From Sphaerolaimus hirsutus (taxonomy: Eukaryota; Nematoda; Chromadorea; Monhysterida; Sphaerolaimidae), in assembly GCA_964036195.1 (NCBI GenBank), contig OZ038452.1:25927785-25991784 (forward strand): a stretch of 64,000 bases of DNA, given 5' to 3'. The notes beneath the pieces were generated by a model. That model was not told where the DNA came from. It was given only the letters and a program-made list of their open reading frames with translations, and ran no database searches. Shown in pieces: positions 23,301 to 35,300 of the stretch (positions are counted from its first letter, which is position 1; every line of letters starts with the position of its first letter). Position numbers and translations under genes: made by a program.

Positions 23301-26300
23301 ATACAATTTACCGTACCTCCTGCCTCCAGCGAATTTTATCCAACAATAGTCTATTTCAGGATGTTAGTGATAAGAAAGTCATCAAGGTGACACAATAGAA
23401 AACAGATCATCACAAAAAAATCCCACAACTCGACGCGATGTCAATCCGACTCCGCCCCCATCAAAAACAAACCTTCATGCTCCCAGCGATCCCACTCTTC
23501 ATCTAAATTATCCACATCCTCCCACTGGTCATCATCAAGGGCGGATTTTTGTCCAGGCGCCTGGACGAGGACACGCGCGTTGCCAGAAGAATTCATGTCC
23601 TTGTCTTTGTCTTTGTGCGCGCTCGGCGGCTGCTTGACTGACGTGTCGCGTCTGCGATTTGCGGGTGCGTGGTGCGAATGTGCGAGCAAGCTCAGAGCGA
23701 TAAAAGTAAGAGTGAAATATGTTCGCAATTGTGATGGATTATCTATGATTGTGACACTTGTGACCTTTTGCATTTCATTTCGCTCTTTTGCATTTCATTT
23801 TGCATTTCATTGTTATTTTACAAAAAAATACGCAAATATTAAATAAAAATAAGATGGCAGCTATAAATCGTTCGTGAAGAATTATCACTAGTGGGTCCAC
23901 CGCGGCATTATAAATTGATATTTGATCACCAGAACGCGATTAGAGGTGGAAAAAGTTTGACCGACGTCGATGTTTTTGTAAATTAAACCGTCTTTAATTT
24001 GGAAAATGAAAAGTTCTACATAATGGACATCCCGCTAGTAAAATTCACGTCATAAGTACGTGAAAAACAGTTTCAATGCTTGCGTAAAAAAACGGTGAAA
24101 ACAGGCCATCCCTAAGCGCGATTATTCAAAATGCCACTTGCAAAACTATTTTTTTTAATTATTGATTGCAAGGAGTAAGGTTGGCATATGATTTTTAAAG
24201 CACAGCAACTGATCCAATTTAAAAAAATCTATAACAAATTTTAGTGTTTATGCACAATGTAAATGGGAATATTTGGTGCAAGCAAACTTATAAAATAAGA
24301 TAGCAGACTTTCATGCTTTCCAAAGCTCTTAATCATATTACTACAATATTAACAGTACACAGGCTACCATATTATATAGCTTGTAGTTTCACCTATGCCC
24401 CCTTCAAAGGTGATTTCTATGAACAATGTAACTCAATTTGACTCTAACAATTTAAAAAGCCCATTTTTTAAAACAGGGAGCTTGATGATCGATTTTTTAC
24501 TTAGCTTAGTTTAACTTAATGAGTAGTGCTTAAGTAGTGCCATAATTTGGAGTGACAGAACTAAATAAAAAACAAAAAATAAAAACTACATCTCTGAAAA
24601 GAAAACTATTACAAATAGATAGGTACAAATACATAGAATACTGTTCCAAAAAAGTTTAGCTGCTTAATTCATAGTACTCAGCAGTTGTGAACATTCATGT
24701 ACCGGTGCACATCTAAACCCAGTACTTATGTAGACCCTCCAGTCATCTAGGTTGACCCAATACAGAGTTATACCCCCCACAGCCAGCAGTCTACTTGCAA
24801 TGTGCACTGCATGACTGGCGCTCAATAGTACGAGAGGGTTTCTATCAGGGGTTTAGTGGATTTAGACCCCCGCGGGGGTTCATATAGATAGTAAATCGCT
24901 CCTCCGGAGGGATAGATAGCTGAAAAAAATTTGGGGGGGTTGGGGGGGGGGGTTCGCCGGGGTTCAATATATAGGCTTTTCCAAGGTATAGAAGAAAGAA
25001 AAAAGAAAAATCGCTGAAAGTAGGAGAAAAACTGCTAAAAATAGGTATAAATATGAGTACATACAGTACAAAAAATACCGTATTACCTCGAATTAAACCC
25101 CCTCAAAATGGGCTGGGGAAACAATAAACCCCCCGCCCCTCGAAATACCCCCCTCCGGAATGATGTACATCATGTATGCAATGTACATGATGTATGCAAT
25201 GTACATGATGTATTTATTACTACTTATTTGCATCGCAGCTACACTTACACGCTCATTTGTGTACAGATGTACTTCTATAGCCCCAGGGCCGTATCCAGGG
25301 GGGGGCGGGGGGGGCTGCAGCCCCCCCCCCCTCCCGGGGCGAGACCAAAAAGTGACCGGAAAATGCGACTTTTTCAACGTCAGCCTTAAAAATTTTGCGC
25401 GCAAGCGCGCATTCTTCACCAGACATAAGGTATTATCATCGGATTTGCTCTATGTGGCCACAAATCATTATAAATACACTCAATGTTGTGTTTTTTTGCT
25501 GTTTTGTATGTATATTTACATACATATACAGCATTCCATGGCGCTGACGCCAACGCCAATGGCGCCATGGTGTGGCGCCTACTAATGGCGCCAGCGCCAT
25601 GGCGCCATTCCGCCACTATGTAGCTAAAATTGTAGGGGGGGGCTGAGCCCCCCCCCCCCCTCGCCGGCCTCCGTAAACAAGCAGCCCCCCCCCCGCTCAA
25701 AAATCCTGGATACGTCCCTGTATAGCCCCAATATAACCTATTTGCTTATTACCGTTTATTACCGTTTTTGTGTAATAAAAAGCTTATTCTTAACTATGAA
25801 TTTCACGAAAATTTCTGACGAAAGCTGGTGCGTTTGGGTAGGGGTTCACCGCCCCCCCATACTGAACCCCTGGTTTCTATAAACATTTATGTTTTTGGCT
25901 TCTTATCCATGCATATTTTGCAGTGTTGTAATTGTTACACAAATAAACCCATCACAAGTGTAAATCCATCTACAAATAAAAACGCGCACGCACTTTTCCA
26001 AGCTGGAGCGGCGAGAGCTGCCCGAACTTTTACGCGACCTTCGACTAGTCGACTCCGACAGCCGTTTCTTTTCAAGTTTCGGCTCTCGCTTCACGGAATC
26101 CGCCGACAAATTAGGCGACAACTTGTCGTTTTCGGGCGGCATTTCTTCAACTTTCGGCATCGCAGGTTCCTTCTTTGGTGAGACACGCTGCACCTGGTTG
26201 TTTTCTGTTGTTTTCGGTGGGGTGGCCAGCTGGCGGATTGCCCGCGGCTCGTCAGGGGTATGTGACGCCTTCTTTGTAGGATGTGATCTGGACAATTGAG

Positions 26301-29300
26301 ACAGCTTTTTGGGAGGTGTGTTTTGGGGTTAAAGAAGGGTTCAGAGAATGGTTGATGGGACATTAGATGCAAAGTTCATATTTAAAAACACTACAATTAG
26401 CGCTCTAAAAATACCGGGAGATTTATAGTTTTTGAGATATATCAAAATATATTTAAAAAAACTTTTATTTATATTTTCTCCAGGTTTTTCCAGAGAAATT
26501 TAATTATATTTATTTTATGAGGAAATATAAAAAAAACTCATTTATACCTTCTTTGCGTTTTTCAGAGAGATTTTATTATATTTTTGAGATATTTTCAGTT
26601 ATTATATTTTTAAAACACACATTTTTTGAAACGCTAACTATTTACAATACCACAATAAATTGAGTACCAGCACCAGTAACAATGCGACAAATATCGCCAA
26701 CCTGAACTTTTCCACGGCCTCATCTGAACTAGAGTGTCTCTTATTACGCTTAGCCTTTTTAATTCGATCCTTCTCCTTTTTCTTGCGCTTTTTCTTGCGT
26801 TTCTTCGACGCAACCCCCGCATCATTTTCTGTCCGTTTGCCGGCGCCGCGGTCACTGCCGGATGAACTGCGACTGTGCCTTCGTTTCAGTGAATTCCGCC
26901 CATCGACTGTTTTCTCCACGGCACCGGGTGCCGTTTCACTGTGCTGATTTTGTCGCGGAGCGCACTTCTCGTCTGGCGCGTCCACTTTGCCCGGCTCCCC
27001 CTTCTCGCGGCCACCTTCAATGATAACGTGATGGCATTCAAGGCAGTTTGCACGCGGTGTGCAAACCGCCCGCCATTGCCAATACAGAGTGCCATCTACG
27101 CAGGGCGGCACAGACTTGTCACTAGCCCAATGATTGACACCAAATCCATGGCACACAACCGAACTTGGCACCAAATCCTTGGCACCGTAGGCTCAATGCG
27201 CGGCGGCAGCTCAACGCGGAACGAGGTGCTTCACTTCTCACAAACGCCACCGCGGCCGGGCGCCTCTCGCTTGCGGATCCAGAAAGTTTCCAATTTTGAT
27301 CACTATCGTTGCTCGTTTCACGTGCGAAATCGGCACAGCTTTGTGATGAAGTGAACGCCAAGAACCGGTTGCGAGAGCTGGCCGCATTTGCCATTTGAGC
27401 TGTGGTCCACTGATCACAGCGCACCACAAAAGTGTGAACGCAGCCAGGCTGACAATGCAGCGGCACGTGCCGCGGAAACTGCACATCCCGCGACAGCACC
27501 ATCTCTGCCGTTCGTCTCCGGCCACACTACCCACCGGCGGTGGACACTCCAAACTTTTTCGGATTCTGAATGGGCGTCATGTTGGCGCCGGTGATGCGCG
27601 GCAACTTCCTTTGATGCGACGGCCGCCCGGAGCCGCTGATCCAAGCGGCCGTCTGTTCTTCGCTCCGACGTGGGTTCATCGGCTGTCTGCCGCGGTGCTC
27701 GCGCGGGTCTGCGTCGGGAAATCAGATTGAGAAACTACTTTATAAACGCAATGGCCCTGCTGCGCACACTAGTTTTCACACGAAATTTCGAAAACCCATA
27801 AATGAGCTTTAAATATGCCTGACTTTTTCACAATGTGCCTACACACACACACACACACTAGTTTTCACCGTGACTTCGTGTGAAAACTGAAACTTTTTCA
27901 AATGCAAATTAATGAACATGGGTGAATGATTTTATTTAATTGTTATTGGAATTTAAATTAATGAAAGTTAAAATTTAAAAATTTGAAAACTAAAACACAT
28001 ATAGCATACAAAAAGAGTAGGTTGGATGTTGCCATGTCGCCATTTCAGTTTTCCCATCGGTCACGGTGAAAACTAGTGTGTGTAGGGCCAATGATTCATA
28101 ATTAATCTCCGTCAACTGTAGTTGTAGAAAACTCTAATGCGTTCTAAGCTGATTTGTGAGTTTTCAAAATTTCGTGTGAAAACTAGTGTGCGCAGACACT
28201 ATAGTCCCAAAAATATTTTTTTGAAAGTTCCATTTCCAATTATCTGCCAGCAATGCATGTCCAATGGGCTTGCTCGCTGTCTACCATAAAGTTATTTACA
28301 AATGTTAATCAAGTGTAAAGTGTTCCGCCTCCACTTGACAGAGCACACTTAATTTAAAGTGGGCGTGATGGAAATCTTGATAGTGACAGAATCCCGACTG
28401 ACCATCGCGGCGGTCATCGGCGGAGACGATGGACGATTGCGGCACCACACTGGGCGCGTAGGCCACCGATGGAGCCTTGCGTGCGGTCGCGTTCACGCTG
28501 CTTTCCTGGTCGTCCGGCAGGAGGTCCACATCATCTTCATAGTCAACCTGAGTGGCACGCGGATTTATTTACTAAATTACACGGCTGGGTTAAACGGAAT
28601 AGTTTTCTGTCGAAACTAGGGATGTATTTGAGGCCTCAACTTCTAAAAGTCGACTAGTCCACGAAATGTGAATTTGAGTAAATCGTATTTTAGATCGTAT
28701 TTAAATCGTTTCCGATCCAATTCCAGGCCCGTGGTGCGTGTCCAATTTGGCTCCCTCATGCTTTCCATCAAGTTTCATACGTTGACAATAAAGTGTCAAA
28801 TTTTCAGCCCCTGCTCTCAACCTATATGTGAAAAATGGGGTGTCCATAAATTTCCATTCGGTCAGAGCAAAACTGTTTTTGGGAGGGAAATGGACTTGTT
28901 GTTCCCGGGAGATTTTTGTTCCACGCGACGACGAAGCTGCCTTATGGGAAAATTATAGACTTATCGACTTTTAGAATTAGCTGTCCATGACGGACTTATC
29001 ACATTTCTTGCTATTTTTTTCCCAACAAAAACGAAGACAAAGGGTGGACTTGTCGACTTTTAGCCCGAAACTAAGTGGACTTGTCGACTTGTTTTACCCG
29101 AAATTTTTGCATTTTTCATAAAAATGTCATATTTAGCACTTTGCGTATGCGCCCCCCCCCCCAAATTTGGCACTTAGCGTATGGCATGTGAGGTCATTTA
29201 TGGGAAATGCTAAAAATGTGCAGAGGCTGCCCCAGATGACCTTTCCGGGCCTAACTCGAAATTTTCGTATTTTGGACTTGTCGACTTTTAGAAGTAGACG

Positions 29301-32300
29301 CCTCATTTGCACCCAGCCGATACCGGCAGTAAACCTTTAACCGAATCGGAAACAAAAGTGCAACTTCACAATTCCCACACAAAAACTCGCCTCTTCCACA
29401 TCGCCGGCGAGCATGACGGTGGACCTGTCGTCGATGCGCAGGTGCCTGCCGCTGGCCAGCTGGGCGGCCGCCTTGTCCGCGTCGTTGGCCAACACTCGTT
29501 GGAGGTACTCGTGCGCGAGGTTTTTCTGCTCCTCCTCGGTCATTTCCACGTCCGGCTCGGCCGCTTGCCTGACGAAGAGCGCGCAATGATAATGATCAAT
29601 GAACACTGGTGCCAATCCCAGACCTAATGGAAAATGCCCTGCAAAATGGCTACTCGGGTCTGGGACCAGGGACGTAGCCAGGATTTTTGAGCGGGGGGGG
29701 GGCGGATTGTATACGGAGGCCGGCGAACGGGGGGGCGGCTCCCCCCCCCCGCTAAAATTTTGCCCCTGTAGTAAAGGGAATGGCGCCACTGGCGTCGGCG
29801 CCATTCGTAGGCGCCACGCCATGGCGCCACTGACGTTGTCATTGGCGCCAAAACAGCTGTATATGTCTGTATCTTATAAAAAAACCCGCCCCCCCTGGCT
29901 ACGTCCTTGTCTGGGACTGGCCCCTAGTACGCAAGTCGGCGAGCGGACTAGTGTCAGGGAAAATTGTAGGTGATGGGTAGTATGTCTAACGACAAGTAAA
30001 CTTATTAATTGGATCCTTTCACTTCACTTAGCACATCAGTATCACTTGACTTAGCACTTAAACATGGCAAAAGCTTAAGGCATAGCAATTTTCTTGCCAC
30101 TTGCGAAACTGACACCAAAGTCAGGGGGAAAATATGCAGTAACTAGGGTTCAAACGATATATTGTATCGAATATCGGATATCGACTATTTTTTTATATCG
30201 AATATCGATATCGAAAATTTTGAAAAAATATCGAATATCGACCATTTTTTCGATATGTCGAACCTATATTGTGTCCCTAAAAAAAGTTATCATTTTCATT
30301 TTGAGATACTTATGATTGATCTGATGTGCTTTATCTGATCTGAGAATTGTATTAGATGAGTAAAAGTACAGTACTTATAATGTCATTTTTGTTGGAGTGC
30401 TAAATTTGAACCCAGAAAACGCTGATATACTTTTTTTGCAACATGCCCTTAAGCAATTAGGTTAGGATGAACTGTAACGTCTACCAATTGTTATTTGTCT
30501 GAAACACATTGATTCATCATGTTTTTTTCTACATGTTCTACTTTTGAGTGATGTAAACCTTGTTAAAATCACTTGTACCATTCACATTTAACTAAAGAGA
30601 TGATTAACCATGCGTGCAACCACATGAAAATACAATATGTCACTTGAAATATGCCTTGCTATACCAAAAGCAAATCGCAATATCCAATATCGAAAATATC
30701 GAAATATCGAATATCGATCATTTTTTAATATCGAATATCGAATATCGATATCGAGGTTCCATATCGTATCGATATCGAATATCGAGTTTCGGAAAAAAAT
30801 ATCGAATATCGAATATCGATATCGAAAAGTCATATCGTTAGAACCCTAGCAGTAACTTTTAAAAAATCTGCACTTACACCGGCATAATGAAATCGTGTTC
30901 TTGTGGCGGGCAGACCGCAGCCGGACCGTAAAATTTTACATCAGTGGGCCTTTCATCAACCGCAGCTCCTATATCTGGCGCACTTTCAAAGCTGCAAGTT
31001 TTATAAATTTTTATACGTAGAGGAAGTTCAAAGTGGCCAGGCGCACCAATAAAACATACCGAATGGGTGAATTAGACGCGTCGACCTTCGTGGGTTCATC
31101 GACGGCCCTGTGGAAAATTTAGAGCCAGTCAAAAGACGTCTCCAGTGAGAAAAACTACCGATAAAAAGACAATAAATAATGCGAACATAAGGTAAACACC
31201 TTCCCGGTTACGTCCGGCAGCCATTTTTTGATTTTATATCTTATATCCTATCCCCAGTTCTAGGGCGCCCCCGAGGCTGAAACTTGGGGGATATACTGTC
31301 GCAACCCCCCTCTACTTCGCATGAATTGGGGGGGTCGCGGCGACTCCTCTCAGAGTGGGTCGCCCTAAGTGCAAATTTTTTTGTGGCTTTTTTGGTGTCC
31401 CACGTCAGGTCCGGCACCCGCTGATTTCTGAGCTGTGGGAGGGGTATAAATCTAAAATTTTGGGGATGTGTTACCAACACTACCCCCCTACTGTACACTA
31501 TTCAATAATGTGAGATAAATGTGAAAAATTTCTCAAAAATTCGTTTATTCTCTAAAAAACACCACTCCCCAATAGATGGATGACAAAAAATTCACTTTTT
31601 GGAACTTTTTTATTAGACACTTGAAGAGCTGGTTTACAAAACTCTAAAGGGAAGGGTTTAATGTTTAAAGTTATGTAAAGAACCATACCTCTAAAATGCC
31701 TGCATTGCAAAATTTACTTAGGGTGAATTTTATGACATCATAGTGACATCATCGCAGGAACAAAAATTCACAAAATTTACACTTTGAAATTCCCCCCAAG
31801 TAAATTTTGCAATGCAGGCATTTTAGAGGTATGGTTTTTTACATAACTTTAAACATGAAACCATTCCCTTTAAAGTATTGTAAACCAGCTCTTCGAGTGT
31901 CTAATAAAAAAGTTCCAAAAAGTGAATTTTTTGTCATCCATCTATTGGGGAGTGGTGTTTTTTTAGAGAATGAGTGAATTTTTGAGAAATTTTTCACATT
32001 AATCTCACATTATTGAATAGTGTATAGTAGGGGAGTGGTGTTGGTAACACATCCCCAAAATTTTAGACTCATACCCCTAGGGTTGGCCGATGTTTTTTTT
32101 TAACGTTTTTTTATAAAAAACGTTTTTTTAAAAAAAACAACATAACGTCCGAAATGTTTTTTTTTTAACGGCCGAAATTTTTAGTACTAAGCATTAGGTA
32201 TTTTGCAAAATTTTTGCGCGCAAGCGCGCAATTTCACACACAAATTGACATTGGTGGTTGTTTTCATTGGTTTTGTTGCATTTTTAGTATCAAAACATCC

Positions 32301-35300
32301 ATTTCTATGTGCTACCATGGGTGAATAAGCCGACATATGTTGCTGTAATATAGAATATTGAGGTAATGTGCTTCTATGTACCTCCACAGTGTGTAACTTC
32401 ACTCCCAAAGTAACAACCTCCTTTTATAACCTTGTTTGATCACCATTCCGTGCCAAACTTTACCTGAAGTCACGAACATTCGACTATAAGGCGATATACG
32501 AACGATATGTTGACAAAAAATGGATATTTTTGACACAAATCACCACTTATAATGCTATCCCATGGCTCCACAGCCATTATATGGTCATATTTAACATCAC
32601 AGAGTATTGCCAGTGTCTGATATACCTAAACTGGTGGCAAATATAAATGGGAAATCAGATACCTCATTTTTCATAACTATCTCACAGGGAAACCTGCAGC
32701 CCAATATGGCTGCCATTTGATGTGGGGCTGCCCACAACATTTGCCTACATATATGCCAAGTGGCACCCCCTGGCACCCCCCTGTTCTGCTGCTACAGATT
32801 GATGAATGTTTTTTTCCAAAAATTTTCCCGGCAAATATAAATGGGAATTTTCAAAAAACACACAAAATACAGCTGCAGTAAAGTGCACAGCCGATTTTTT
32901 TGTGTGCTGCCAACACAAGCAATGAATACACTTGTGTTGGGTCCTTCTCAAATAAAATAAAAATTACTTATGGCTTTCCCACAGCCATATTTTGACTGCT
33001 GGTAAGTTGGGAGTAAATATTGGCCCCTGGTCCACTCACACCCACAAAACTTGCCCCCAGCAAGCAGGCATGGACCAAAAAACATGACAACAATGATTTT
33101 AAACTTTGTGATTATCAAAATTGTACTTGTGATTGAAAAACTGTGATTTTCAATTTTCTGGGCATGACCTTTTCATTTGTTTACCCCAGTCACACTAGAT
33201 ACAGGGCACATTGCCCATTGGCCCCTATAGGTTTTTATCAAATAATTAGTGTCCACATTGGATGGGCACAGGTATTTTGTCATTTGCGTCAAGACACTGC
33301 AGGCGCCAGACACACTGTCAGGCGAGTGCCCCCTCTACACAGGGCCATTTTTATCATTGGCTGTAAAAAATACCTGAATGCAAAAATGGAGCCCAGGAGC
33401 AGCCATATGTTGCCCTTGACACCAAACAAGCCAATTCTGGCCCCCATGTGCTCCATGAATAGCTTGTGATAGTGGATTGCTCACTTTTTCAAACCTACAT
33501 TTTTCTCCAAAAAAAATTTCATGTTTGATCAACAACGCCACCATTGTGTGGGGCTTCCGGGGGTTCTGACTGGGTAGAAAAGTTGCACATAATTACAATC
33601 TACCAATGTCAAAAAAACTTTTTGGTCTCAAATGTCCAGAAAAAAAATTATCAATAATTTTTGTTTCATCAGGAACAAAAATTTGTATGGAAGTCCCATT
33701 TATATTTGCCAGAAAAAAACATGGGAAAAAAATTTTCTGCATCAAGGGTGGCCTGAGGGGGGTGTCCCATAGGGTATGTATAGTAAATACTTGGGGGCAC
33801 CCTCACACAAGATGAAAGCCTAACAGCTTGCATGTGGGATTTGTAAAATACAATAAAGTGATTTTCCCATTTATATTTTCCACCAGTTTATATATGTTGA
33901 CACTAGGTCATATCTGGGAGCTTTTAAAAAAAAACGTTTTTTTTATTAAAAAAAACGTTGTTTTTAAAAAAAAAAAACGTTTTTTTTTTAAAAAAACATC
34001 GAGTTAAAAAAAAAAACGTTTTTTTTCCAACCCTACATACCCCTCCCACAGCTCAGAAATCATCGGGTGCCGGACCTGCTGTGGGACACCAAAAAAGCCA
34101 CAAAAAATTTGCACTTAGGGCGAGCCACCCTGAGAGGTGTCGCCGCGACCCCCCCCCAATTCGTGCGAAGTAGAGGGGGGTTGCGCCAATATCTCCCCCA
34201 AGTTTCAGCCTCGGGGGCGCCGTAAAACTGGGGATAGGATATAAGAAGTAAAATCAAAAAATGGCTGCCGGACGTGACCGGGAAGGTGTTTATATCACCA
34301 ACGATACCATTTTAAAAATTTTCCACATTTACATCGTTCCCGAATGTAAATACCGTATTTACTCGAATAATTCCACCCTCTTGAATAATTACCTGTTTGT
34401 TAGAGTGGGGAAAAATAATTCCCCCCTTTAGACATACTATAAATTTGCTGTGTATAATGCGAACAAAAATTGGCATGTTATGTTGTTAAAGAAGCATATT
34501 TCATGAACTCAGCTGAGAAACATGCTTGAAAATCTTGACGAACTAATGATAGCCCAACCCCCTCAAAAAAAATCTGGCGAAAAAATAATGTCCGCGGGGG
34601 CGGGGGGTTATTCGAGTAAATACGAGTAAAATGTCCTGAATGAACACCCCACAGGCAAAATGCCCCTGACACAAACCGTATGGGTGAGCAGGCCGCGTCT
34701 ATTGTCCTTCTGCGATTCGTTTCAGTCTGTTTCGGGGCGTCCCTGGAAAAAAGTGAAAGCAATGTATTAAATCCTATGTGAGGGCGACAACTGTATACCA
34801 ATGGTAAATAATCAGCTGATGAAATTGGGCAAGAAACAGATTTTGACGCTATGGATGCATTAATCATTATTTATCGTTGTTGTTTTTCATTCAACAATCT
34901 GCAACTCGAAATTTACTTTTTTATGACCAGTGTTTTTCAGAGGTTTTAAAAAACTTAGTGGTTCTTTTTAAATTACGCATTAGGTATTTTTCTGCGCGCA
35001 AACGCGCAATTTTACATACACATCACAGTACGGAGATGTTTTCATTGGTTTTGGGGCATTTTTATTGTAAAATCTTCCATTTGTTCATTGCACTGACATC
35101 GAGAAAAACCGACCATACAGGGGAACAACATGCGTGTCTCATTATTTTTATAGGCTTTTTATCCCGCGACCGCTGCCGCCCATTGCGTTTAGACCTGCCG
35201 CGCGATTTTTGTCCGGAACTGGAACCTGTGTACAAAAACATTATTCGTTTGACAATCACGCAACACTGCGATGCGTGTGATCGGAAAACGTTTTTAAAAC

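Larger units (their letters stand above)
31195..34295. mobile_element. Long palindrome with two nested elements
   Basis: AAACACCTTCCCGGTTACGT at the left pairs with its inverse at the right end (about 34262-34292). The arms (TTTTTTGATTTTATATCTTA, GCGCCCCCGAGGCTGAAACT, ATAGATGGATGACAAAAAAT) pair across a centre near 31770. Its right arm is broken by the C-family element 32078-34035, itself broken by 32629-33888. Together they fill almost all of one intron (31108-34676). Confidence 0.8.

Noticed and set aside
26638-27174. 178-residue minus-strand frame ending in a hydrophobic segment, suggesting a tail-anchored membrane protein.
   Set aside because: An acceptor at 27014 and a donor at 26715 put only the middle of it in an exon that is in phase with its neighbours; the hydrophobic end lies past the donor in AT-rich intron.
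27238-27552. Cys-rich minus-strand frames resembling zinc fingers.
   Set aside because: The flanking exons (27708-27535 and 27014-26716) join in phase without this stretch, and the Cys spacing fits no family I know.
32629-33888. Possible transposase fragments in open frames of the TA-flanked element.
   Set aside because: The frames are short, overlap on both strands and lack a DDE/D-type or helix-turn-helix pattern.
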